From Closterium sp. Naga37s-1 (lineage: Eukaryota > Streptophyta > Zygnematophyceae > Desmidiales > Closteriaceae), in the NCBI GenBank assembly GCA_947471745.1, contig CANJKZ010000010.1:467501-531500 (forward strand): a DNA stretch of 64,000 nucleotides, given 5' to 3'. Numbering within the stretch: position 1 is the stretch's first letter; every line of letters starts with the position of its first letter. The notes beneath the pieces are model-generated. The model was given only the letters and a program-made list of their open reading frames with translations, was not told the DNA's origin and did no database searches. Position numbers and translations under genes: made by a program. This document shows positions 45,339 to 64,000 of the stretch, in pieces.

Positions 45339-46766
45339 ATGGCGTCTGTCGAGCCGCCTTCCGCAGCGGGAACTGCGCGCGCCACCGCAAATCACGGAGC
45401 CGCGGAAACGGCCTCGTCTAGCCAATATACGGAGTTTAAAGCCCAAACTTGGTACGACGTGCAGCGAAACGCGCCCGAGGGTAGTAATCTCCGCGGCAGC
45501 GCGGCCGCAGGCGTGGGCACAGGCGGGGCGGAAGGCGGAGCAGTGGCGGAGGGAATCTCCGCGGAGGCGGTGCTCCGCCAGGCGGAGCAGCAGGCGTTGG
45601 AGCGCAGGCGCGGCGCAAGGCTGCGCGCCGCTCCCCCGGTGTATTTCTTTCCGCGGAGATCGTGGGGTGTGACTATAGCGAGATACGGCGCGGTTGTGGC
45701 GGCGGGATTGGCGGCGGGAATGGCGCTAGAGACGTGGATCCGACAAAAAGTAGCAGGTATAAAGAGGAAAAACGAGAGAAGGAGGGGGGGTGGGGGTGGG
45801 GGGGGGAGGATATTGGGGCAAGGAGGGGGAGGGGGAGGGGGGGGGGAGTGAGATTGGCGGAGGGAATGGCGCTAGAGCGTGGATCCAACAAAAAGTGGCA
45901 GGTATGAGCTTGTAAGAGACATTGGGGGAGGGGGAATGAGTATAGGGGCGTAGGATACAGGGTATAGGGGTTCGTGGGTTTATAGGTGAATGGTTGTTCT
46001 TGGCGTGAAACGTTTCTTGCATCCGACTAAGTGCATGGTGTCGGGCTGTGTGGAAAAGGGAAAGGGGAAAGCGGGGATGGAGAGGCGGGAGGGGGAGTGG
46101 GGAAGGGGGGGGAAAGAAGTGGGAGAAGTGAGGAGGGAGGGGGAGAGGAGAGAAGGGAGAAGGCAAAATGGGAAAGCAGAAGGTTAATGAGAGTATGCTG
46201 CTCTGCACCCCTTTGTGCCGCACTTCACCACTTTGTGCTTCGCTGATCCCCTCTGATCATCTCTCTGTGTGCCCGCGTCAGAGCAAAATCAGGATCGATT
46301 ACCCTTCTGTGCCCCTCTGTACTTCTCTGCACCCTCTACTTCTCTCCCGGTGTGCCTGGGTCTAGGGGATGCTGGTGCGACGCGAAGAGGAGGGTATCCG
46401 AGCAAATGCTCCATTCTGTCCCTAATGTACCGCTCTGCATTCCTCTGTTCTTTTCTCCATGTTTCTCTGTGTCTAGAGGATGGTGGCTATGTCATGGGAA
46501 AGAAAAGAGCTGCAAGGCATTAGTAATGCAAGCATGCCTTTGTACCGCTCTGCACGCCTCTGTTCCTCACCCCGTGTTCCTTCCTTTGTGTCCAGAGGAT
46601 GGTGGCTATGTCATGGGAAAGAAGCAAGTTGCAAAACATTGGTAGTAAAGGCATGAGAAACCTCCCTCTGTGCCCCTTTGTACCGCTCTGCACCCCTCTG
46701 TTCCCTTTTCTGTGTCCAGAGGATGGTGGCTACGTCATGGGAAAGAAGGGAGCAGAGCATCAGTGA
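45339..46766 (+). CDS. Unrecognised small membrane protein with alternative last exons
   Basis: ATG at 45339 opens MASVEPPSAAGTARAT and an exon to 45756. It ends in PPVYFFPRRSWGVTIARYG, a likely membrane segment AVVAAGLAAGMALETW, and IRQKVA, then a GTATAA donor. The split codon g|ag joins in phase to any of three exons at 46477, 46596 and 46720. Each reads EDGGYVMGKK and then its own end: RAARH-stop (46523), QVAKHW-stop (46645) or GAEHQ-stop (46766). A decayed fourth copy lies near 46366 and an echo of exon 1's end at 45847-45902. The product would be about 155 residues with a Gly-rich disordered N-terminus and a near-C-terminal membrane span. I do not recognise the family. That three copies keep the EDGGYVMGKK core supports a real coding exon. 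Confidence 0.6.
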
Positions 46767-48179
46767 TAAGGGCGTGCGTTCTTCCTACACGCATCATCAA
46801 ATTCTGCGTTATAAGCACAGCATCAATAAGAGCAACACACGTGACATTGCAGCCCACTTCTGAATTGTTCTCTGCTGTTTTTTTACAACTTCAAGTTCAC
46901 TTTTACCGGCACCGGCACGACGCCCGATTAGATGAGGAAAAAGGGCAAGTATGGTACGGTACGGTAGCTGGAAATTGCATACCTAATGTGCTGGATTATT
47001 CTGCAGCTATCTCGCCCTGCTCAACACACAATTATGTCGTCCAGTAGGCTCCTGCCCCTGTCCTAGCTGCTACAAAAACATTGCAGCACATAAACAAAAT
47101 TTACGAGTACCGGTATGAGATCCGGAAGTGAAGCTGCAACAAATTGCACCCAGGCCTGCTGGAAACCCACCCCTATAGCGGCCCTCAATGATCCAAGCAA
47201 GTCAAAACAACTCCCCATCCCCTTGACATTGCTACATGCAGCTGTCCGTCGCCCGAACAAAACCCCGGTCCATATGTTTTCTCGCTAGTGAAGTTCCCCA
47301 AACCCCATAAGTTAGTCAAATGTATATGGTCGCTTTAGACTGGGCTATAGTTCCAAACATAATTCTACAAACGAAGCAATTGTGTTGTCTTTGTGGTAGG
47401 TGACTGATCGGTTACTTTCCTTGCCCGTTCTCCCCTGCCTTTTCATGCACCTGAAAAACTCGCATGAGCCCCCTGAAATTGCCGTGTGGGCCCAGAATAA
47501 CCTGCGAGCAACAGCGCACTGCGAGTTGTGTACCCTCGTGCCGTGACTCGTGCCCCCTGCCTGACCCGTCCCCTGTACAGTGGTCTGGGTGAACTTCCCA
47601 GCTCTTTACCCCCGTAAAAGAAGTATATTCGTTGTGCCAACCAGCCTTCCTGCCAGCGACATTTTGATCGTCATAAAAATGGTTAATTTTTATTTTTAGT
47701 TCAGACGAATGGCTGGCTGTCGACCTGTTGGTGTGAAGAAAGAGATAAGCAGGCTCGTGACGTGACCTGTTGCTGTTGTCAACATGTGTGGTAAAGATGG
47801 CAGCTGGTGCTGGGTGGAGTTGTCCACAGTCCTCACGTGGCACGATCCGTTCCATGGAACACCAGTCTCCCACATGTACTGTAGCGCAGTCAACAATGCC
47901 TCCTGAACTCCCAAATTGTGCCCGAAAACAGAACACACTTCTCCGAGTTGCTTTCATGAAAACGTGACACTGTGCTGTGAGAGACAAGCGGGAACAAGGT
48001 CTCCCCATTATTCCGGGTTTGCGTAGCGCTGTGCGCAGAAACAGTTTCACTCGATGGTGGAAGAGCTGCGCTTTCCATGTTCACTGCACCCAGCTGGTGC
48101 AATCATACACTAGATTCGCTTTTCAGGCTTTGATCCTAATGGCTATTTTAGCACGAAATTGGATGGTAAAGCCATGACC

Positions 48180-49000
48180 ATACATGCTTCATTAACTATC
48201 TTTATGTTGTTTTCTAGAAACGATTACTTTTGAAAATAATTTGGTGACTAGTATGAGTTAGTACGACTTTATTATATAAAAAAAAATAATTGAATAACTT
48301 TGCTAAAAATATAAGGGTAAATACAACGATATATTTATGGAACAACTTTATCAACAAATATTGATTGGTATACAGAAGAAGATATAGATAAAGCATTTAT
48401 TTTCAACAAACTTCCGTTTTATTTGACAATGGATACTTGCATGAAAAACTAGTTTATTCTGAGTTGTACTTGTAATATCTCTAACTATGATCAATATCTA
48501 TAATATTGATAAACAATTAGATTATACACAAAATTTTGAGTCTGCATATAATTAGAAAATAAGGTCCACAAATATTTGAGTCTGCATAAACAAATGTATA
48601 TCGAATTGCAACTTGGAGAGAATCTGATTTTCGTATAAATGTATAAACTAAATAATGTTGTCGTACATAGAACTGGATTTTCTAAGATGAAATATAATTT
48701 ATGAATCATATTGACCCAAAATATGCAGCCATAACTCGTATGAGACAGAGTTACACATACTTAACATGCTTATTGATGTTGCATCGTATTTCAAATTAAA
48801 ATGAGACGAATAAATGATCCAAGAGGAAAATTCGTGTTAAAACCATACTTTTATCAGAATGTATATGAGGGTATGACATAATGACATGTTATGGACATAA
48901 AGTGCTCTTATCATGGTCATATACGGAAAGAATTTGTGCATTTGGATTGAAATTCGAGACTATAAGTTGAATGAGTTGGTTGTGTATGATACTCAGGAGT
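48180..49000. other. AT-rich island
   Basis: About 0.8 kb of clearly AT-rich sequence (for example tttattatataaaaaaaaataattgaataac) within a GC-rich region. Frames are closed or short. No terminal repeats or target-site duplication are obvious. It could be an old transposon remnant, an organellar insertion or a matrix-attachment-like element; the sequence does not decide. Confidence 0.6.
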
Positions 49001-50079
49001 ATGAATGAACTTTTCATCTTGTACACGTATTCGATTATCACCGTAAAACATTGTCACCATCTGTCCCGCCCAATCACTGTAGCTCGAACGCGACAACTCG
49101 CTAGCATTCAGGTGCGGTGAAACACTGTTTTTGCCTCGCAAATGTCAACCAGACAGGCACGTGTTTACTATGCATGCCACTTTCCCAGTTGTTGCCAGCC
49201 GGTCGAGGCCACTGCCAAACTGGACTGTTTGTCAAAGAATATTCGCTGCATCCAAGGGTTTTCATTTCATGCAATCGAAATTCGTGTGGGGGACCACAAG
49301 CTTCCGACAGAGTTGTTTGCGTGCTCGCGGTCGTTGAGTTCGTGGACACACAGCCTATCAGATCCGATCCTTTTGAGTTCGTGGACACACAGTGAAACAG
49401 AAGCCCCACAAAGTGCATCGTGAAACCCTTTACCGGCCAACCTGAAACTCTCCCTCCCCCCCACGCATCTCACAGTTGAGCAGAGCATCCTCTGCTCCAA
49501 CTGCTGTTCTGTTGAACACTTCGTTGAACATCATTTCAAGCAGATTTCTAGCTTCACTCGTTGGCCCAGACGATTACTTCGCGTGAGTGCTGATATCGCT
49601 GATCGTTTCTGGATGTTTTCGGAATGCAGCGGTCCGAGGCAGACTTCGAAAGATATCAATCAGGATACGAAAAATCGCTTGAAGCTGAAAGTTTAGGATT
49701 TTGTTACAAAGCGCGTACCTGGTAGTCAGAATTCACAAAGCATTTTTGTTATGGCGGCTCAATCAGTACCTCACTGTCTGGAAATGATCCATTCTTTGCC
49801 GCGGTACGAAACTCCCAAGTTTTAAAAATAATTATCAGGCTGAGATTTCACTCTCCAAAAGTTTGAACTTACTTTTATGAATAAACCCTATACTATGAAA
49901 CATCCTCTTCGTCCCTCAACTTTCCTTGATTCTTCGCGTAGTATGATGTGATGCCCAGATTTTCACGTGATCTGACAGGTTTTTATTTATTTTCGCTTTC
50001 CGTCCCCTATCCTGAAGGTTTTTCCCATTTCATGTATTGTTCACGTGATTCACTCTCCCATCCCCCAATCTCCCTCCCT

Positions 50080-50290
50080 CCCGCACTCTCCCTCTCCTCT
50101 CTGCTTCACGCCCTCTTACAAATAGCGTCCTCTCACTCTCCCTCTGCTTCACTCTCTCTTACAAATAGTAGCGTCCTCTCACTCTCCCTCTCCTGCTTTC
50201 ACTCCCTCTTTCTAATAGCATCCTCGCACTCTCCTTCTCCTGCTTCACTCTAGCTTGCAAATAGCGTCCTCTCACCCTTTTTCCCTCACT
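50080..50290. repeat. CT-rich tandem repeat (cgtcctctcactctccctct)
   Basis: About four imperfect units of 45-55 bp with 'cttacaaatagcgtcctctcactctcc', upstream of the GRAS gene. Confidence 0.85.
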
Positions 50291-50732
50291 CTGCTTCACT
50301 CTCGCGGCATCCAGCACGAACCCAGTAGTAGTAGGGGTTTCGTTTTGCTCTTGACGCAGGCGTTTCCTTATATAAAGCTGGCGTTAGAAAGGGAGGAAAT
50401 GTCCTCTCGTTCTCCCTCTCCCACTTTCTCTCACAGAAAAGACTCGCCTCTTCAACTTCCTCTCCTCCCCATCCCCACCCCCTCCCCCTCTTCCCGGCTC
50501 CACTTTCCCCCCTTTTCCCCTCTCTCCCCCTCCATACCCTTTGACAAAACGTACGCATGACAAAATACAATCTGCAGGTCTTCTGTACTCGCTACAAGAC
50601 GCTACTATCGCGCAGCTTCATTATACTGTGCAAGCTAGTTCTGCGCACACGCGGCCATAACTGTTTGGCCTGTAAATCTTCGTTACAACGTTACCGCCAC
50701 CGACCCCGAATTTGACCTATAGTTTTTCCGGA

Positions 50733-60216
<9,484 letters not shown>

Positions 60217-61008
60217 AATATAGATTTTGTTTTCTTCGAGCAATACGGTATATGTTCTCGTCTATGTCAACTGAATAAGGACGTTGTGAGACATAGTGAG
60301 ACATAAAGTCCTGGTAAGCAGAAAGCTGTAGTTAGTTTCACGTTTTGGAAACATAAATGCCAAAGTGTATTCACAGGACAAATTCAAATTGCCCTCACAC
60401 CCTGGGAACCCTACTCGACCGTTCTAAAACGAAACCGAACCGTTCTGCCGCTCCAAACGGCACTCAAACCACAATTACCGGTAGGTGACTCCCTTCCCCA
60501 GGCGCAGGGAGGGTCAGAGTTGCGGTTCACATAGTGACTCCTAAGTGTGGGCTTCGTGTAGAAATAATCGGAGCTGCATCGTTGCCGATCAGGTTCCGAT
60601 TCCATTACCCCGCGCATCCTAAATCAAGTCGTAATTACCTACTTCTTTAGTCCCTTGCGAACTCACCAGGAAGATTCGCGGTTCGTTTTCCTCCAAGATA
60701 GATACATTCGCTTGTTGCAATCGCACGGTTCCTTTTACTCATTTCTAGGGTTTGGTGGAGCCATCTGTTGCTCGCCGTGCGATTGTTGCATTCAGAGTCA
60801 CGCTGCGCTGTTAGTTTGTGAGTTGCGCACCGTGCGTTAGTAGTTTGATTCATCGCGCGACGTTTAGGCGCCGCAAAAGTCAACGCGAGGCGGGACGTGT
60901 CAGGAGAGGACACGTGGGCTGCGAGGACAGGTCTACTTCATCTCAGTACAGGTCGACTCAAAATTCGACTCAAAATTCGCCTCAGAAGTCAACGCGCGGC
61001 GGGACGGG
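60217..61008. other. Intergenic region between GRAS and CCDC12-like genes
   Basis: No coding signal. The end contains a direct repeat (60875-60897 and 60984-61006, agtcaacgcg-ggcgggacg). Between its arms lies a run of half-sites gtcgactcaaaattcgactcaaaattcgcctca (60951-60983), related to the palindrome family. Confidence 0.55.
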
Positions 61009-63962
61009 ATGGAGCTGGAGGAAGCGGCGCGGGAGCGGAAAGAGCGGCTGCGTCGATCGTCACAACTGACGGCGAGAAAACGGCTAGCCTGCAAGCAGAC
61101 GGCGACGATGGAAAGTACGACCATTCCCGGTGGGGGTTGGGGGGGGGGGAGGGGGGGGGAGAGGGGGGAAAGGGTGAGGCGGACGAAAGAGTGGGGAGGG
61201 CAGGGAAAGGGAGGGAAGGGCGAGGGGTTGTGGAAGGGGGACGGGAAGGGGGGTTGGGGAAGGAGGGGGATGGGAGGGATAGGCGTGAAATGGTCGGGGA
61301 TTTGCCCTGCGAGTCAGAATGTCAAATGGTCAAGTCATGCCGCGCTCTGGCGTCAGAACGTCCCGTACTCACATGTGCGCTCCCCCATTCCCCGTACTCC
61401 TCCTTTTTCTTAGAGTCGTCGTGCGTTTTAGCACACGGGAATTCCTCTGTTCAATCCCCAAGCTCGTAGCAATGTCTCTCTCTGCCCCTTCCCAAAACCC
61501 CCCCCCCCCCTCCTCTGCTTGTATCACTTTTATTCGCAAATCTGTCATGACTCATGACTTTCTTGGTCACTGCCCAAGCTCGTAGCTCTGTGTGTCTCTC
61601 TCTCTCTACGCCTTTCTAAATCTCCGGTTGTTCTACAGGGAGAACGAGCCTGCACCCGAGGTTCGGTTCCGAAGCTATTTGCCTCGGGACGACCAGCTGA
61701 TGGAGAGGAAGCTTCCTCCAGCGCAGCTCCCCAAGTTCCAGGAACCTACCGCCGCCCAGCCACTATTCTTGGACCCCAACGAGGTGAGTAGGAGTCATTC
61801 GCTTGGAGTCTTTTCTTGGCCAGTCTTCCCAAGTTCAAGGAACCTTCCGCCGCTCAGCCGCTCTTCTTGGATCCCAACGAGGTAAGTTGGAGTCATTTTT
61901 GGGAAACTTCAAGTCGTTGCTCGGACTCTTTTCTTGGCTGGAGTGTCTGGAGGTCGAGGGAGGTGAGTCGCTTGGCCAAGTTCAAGGTTTTTTTAGGCGC
62001 CTAAAAAATCCCCAAGTTCCAGGAACCTACCGCAGGGCAGCCACTCTTCTTGTACCCCAATGAGGTGAGTAAGTATCAGTTTAGGTTATAATAATAATAC
62101 TACTACTAATAATAATAATAATATATATATATATATATGTTAATAGGGGCTGGTAATCTAAGGAGGTGATATTCAGGGCCAGCCCATGGCGATGAACAAT
62201 GAGGGCCCACGTGCCAAGATGATGATGATGACGATGCACCAAGTATCTCATTCTGCTCCCCTCATCCTCCCTCCCTCCATCCTGCTGCTTCCCCCCACCA
62301 GGACCCAGTGACAGCCATCGCTCCCCGCAAGCCCAACTGGGACCTGCGGCGGGACGTGGCGAAGCGATATACCAAGTAGTTTGGTGCACTCATCCTGCTG
62401 CCCTCATTCTCCTCCTTCCCTCTGATGTTCCTCCCTCCCACCAGGACCCAGTCACGGCTATCGCTCCTCGCAAGCCCAACTGGGACCTGCGGTGATACGT
62501 GGCAAGGCGATAAGCCAAGTAGTTTGCTGCACTCATGCTGCTCGTTCTTCTCCCTCCCTCCTTGGTGTTCCTCCCTCCCACCAGGACCCAGTCACGGCTA
62601 TCGCTCCTCGCAAGCCCAACTGGGACCTGCGGCGGGACGTGGCAAGGCGACATACCGGTACCAAGTATTTTGGTGCACTCATGCTGCTGCGCTCATTCTC
62701 CCTCCTTCCATCCTGCCGCACCCTAAACCCACCAGGACCCGGTAACTGCTATCGCTCCTCGCAAGCCCAACTGGGACCTGCGGCGGGACGTGGCAAAGCG
62801 ACTATCGAAGCTGGATATACACACTCATCCCCCTGCCCTCATCCTCCCTCCCTCCATCCTGCTGCTTCCCCCCACCAGGACCCAGTGACAGCCATCGCTC
62901 ACGGCAAGCCCAACTGGGACCTGCTGCGGGACGTGGTAAGGCGACATACCAAGTATTTTGGTGCACTCATGCTGCTGCCCTCATTCTCCCTCATTCTGCC
63001 GCACCCTCAACCCACCAGGACCCAGTGACAGCCATCGCTCCTCGCAAGCCCATCTGGGGCTTGGGGTGGGACGTGGCAAAGCGACATACCAAGTAGTTTG
63101 GTGCACTCATGCTGCTGCCCTCATTCTCCCTCCTTCCCTCTGATGTTGCTACCTCCCACCAGGACCCAGTCCTGCGGCGGGACGTGGCAAGGCGACATAC
63201 CAAGTATTTTGGTGCACTCATGCTGCTGCCCTCATTCTCCCTCCTTCCATTCTGCCACACCCTAAACCCACCAGGACCTGGTAACAGCAATCGCTCCTTG
63301 CAAGCCCAACTGGGGCTTGGGGTGGGACGTGGCGAAGCAATATACCAAGTATTTTGGTGCACTCATCCTGCTGCCCGCATTCTCCCTCCCTCCATCCTGA
63401 TGCTGCTTCCCCCCACCAGGACCCAGCGACAGCCATCGCTCACCGCAAGCCCAACTGGGACCTGCAGCGGGACGTGGCAAGGCGACATACCAAGTATTCT
63501 GGTGCACTCATGCTGCTGCCCTCATTCTCCCTCCTTCCATTCTGCCGCACCCTAAACCCACCAGGACCCGGTAACTGCTATCGCTCCTCGCAAGCCCAAC
63601 CGGGACCTCCGGAGGGACGTGGCGAAGCGATTAGCCAAGCTGGAGAGACGCACACAGCGATCAATGGTCGAACTCATGAGTACGTGCTCCTCTGTTGGAT
63701 CTTGTTGGGTTTCGTGTAATATTTTTTTGTTGCTGTATATGTTGGGGTTTTTCTACTTGTTTCTCTGCTCCCTGCTGCTTGTACTTCCTGTGTTCTCTTC
63801 TCCTACGTGTGTGTCTGCTCTGCATCTGCCCTGGTTTCTGCTTTTGTTACTGCCCTTTTTTTTCCTTGTCCTTTTTCCTTCGCTTTTCTCTGTTGGCTCC
63901 GCACTAATGCCGTGCTTTCACATACAGTGAATAGCATTGGGGTGACTAGTGCAGTGAGTTGA
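61009..63962 (+). CDS. CCDC12: CCDC12/cwf18-type spliceosome protein
   Basis: The CCDC12/cwf18 family is associated with the active spliceosome. Exon 1 (61009-61129) opens MELEEAARERKERLRR, the family N-terminus. Exon 2 is 61639-61783: ENEPAPEVRFRSYLPRD and KLPPAQLPKFQEP. Exon 3 is 63565-63679: DPVTAIAPRKPN, DLRRDVAKRLAKLERRTQR and SMVELM. A short last exon 63928-63962 (NSIGVTSAVS-stop) fits in phase but is tentative. Two oddities. The frame of MELEEAAR does not reach exon 2: its phase needs the frame reading TASLQADGDDGKYDHSR, one base off, so a frameshift or missed event lies near 61055-61075. The only complete exon 3 has Arg where family members and nearly all echoes have Trp (PNRDL against PNWDL). 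It may be damaged, misassembled or use another copy. Confidence 0.78.
61826..62064 (+). repeat. Echoes of CCDC12-like exon 2 end, with palindrome
   Basis: Donor-type copies (PKF.EP.AAQPLFLDPNE plus GTAAGT) lie at 61830-61882 and 62011-62064. A scrap (ggccaagttcaagg, 61974-61987) comes just before the palindrome at 61989. Confidence 0.85.
61989..62008. repeat. Palindrome TTTTTTAGGCGCCTAAAAAA
   Basis: A perfect 20-bp palindrome with centre GCGC, placed between two copies of 'cccaagttc-agg' (61975-61987 and 62011-62023). Confidence 0.9.
62085..62140. repeat. TAA and TA microsatellite
   Basis: (TAA)n followed by (TA)n in the intron after the exon 2 echoes. Confidence 0.95.
62297..63495 (+). repeat. 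Nine echoes of CCDC12-like exon 3 start
   Basis: Acceptor-type copies start after 'accag' at about 62302, 62445, 62585, 62737, 62878, 63020, 63163, 63275 and 63420, before the complete exon at 63565. Spacing is about 110-155 bp. All but the truncated 63163 copy read DPVTAIAPRKPNWDLRRDV or a close variant and then leave the coding frame in a shared 'cataccaagtattttggtgc' tail. The 62737 copy reads further (KRLSKL). Confidence 0.92.
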
Positions 63963-64000
63963 GTTTACCCAACAATGTTTTTTTCCCTGCACTTTCTGAC

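Larger units (their letters stand above)
46767..50732. other. Long intergenic region, no supported gene
   Basis: No coding family is visible on either strand. It contains an AT-rich island (about 48180-49000), a short direct repeat gagttcgtggacacaca at about 49336 and 49375, and a pyrimidine-rich array at about 50080-50290. The GRAS promoter and 5' UTR lie at the right end. Confidence 0.5.

Noticed and set aside
47412-48050. 212-residue - strand open frame
   Set aside because: No recognisable family, motif or codon signature; the region is otherwise non-coding. Kept out for lack of support.
48180-49000. Organelle-derived insertion
   Set aside because: AT-rich, but I recognise no mitochondrial or plastid gene segment, so it is reported only as an island.
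60897-61469. Alternative start of the CCDC12-like protein in the other frame
   Set aside because: That frame has no ATG before the needed segment (it begins at GTG) and lacks the conserved EEAARERKERL start.

Overview
The window looks like nuclear DNA from a streptophyte, either a green alga close to land plants or an early-diverging land plant. A zygnematophyte such as Closterium would fit, but the species call is inference. The reasons are a GRAS-domain gene, a plant ZFN-type tandem CCCH zinc-finger gene, a glyoxal-oxidase-like gene and a plant-type TIM50, all split by GT-AG introns with long polypyrimidine tracts and GC-rich exons. I see no bacterial operons, rRNA, convincing tRNA or intact transposon.

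Seven genes lie on the + strand and none is convincing on the - strand. They are: TIM50 (1-7617, 5' end outside the window); a tandem CCCH zinc-finger protein (10363-22647); a secreted glyoxal/galactose-oxidase-like copper radical oxidase (24639-34004); ribophorin I/OST1 of the oligosaccharyltransferase (34383-44305); an unrecognised small membrane protein with alternative last exons (45339-46766); a very large GRAS protein (50733-60216); and a CCDC12/cwf18-type spliceosome protein (61009-63962). They do not form one pathway. TIM50 acts in mitochondrial import, OST1 in ER N-glycosylation, the oxidase at the wall, the CCCH, GRAS and CCDC12 proteins in RNA or gene regulation.

The dominant signal is structural. 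Introns of the multi-exon genes are packed with tandem partial copies (here called echoes) of the neighbouring exon. Each echo carries an exon/intron boundary. Upstream echoes keep the acceptor and the 5' part of the exon. Downstream echoes keep the 3' part and the donor. Usually only one complete copy per exon completes the conserved protein. Two cases have become minisatellites that contain a whole short exon: 120 bp x about 36 (TIM50, 1-4367) and 145 bp x about 38.5 (zinc-finger gene, 12978-18557).

A second signal is a family of short palindromes, TTTTGAG-NCGN'-CTCAAAA with centre ACGT, TCGA or GCGC. They occur at nine or more places and nearly always lie between the two arms of a direct duplication of about 25-70 bp. 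Together these suggest a local process that makes palindrome-punctuated, splice-site-spanning tandem duplications. This is the candidate undescribed system in the window.

Intergenic stretches (7618-10362, 22648-24638, 34005-34382, 44306-45338, 46767-50732, 60217-61008) hold no gene I can support. An AT-rich island at about 48180-49000 contrasts sharply with its surroundings.
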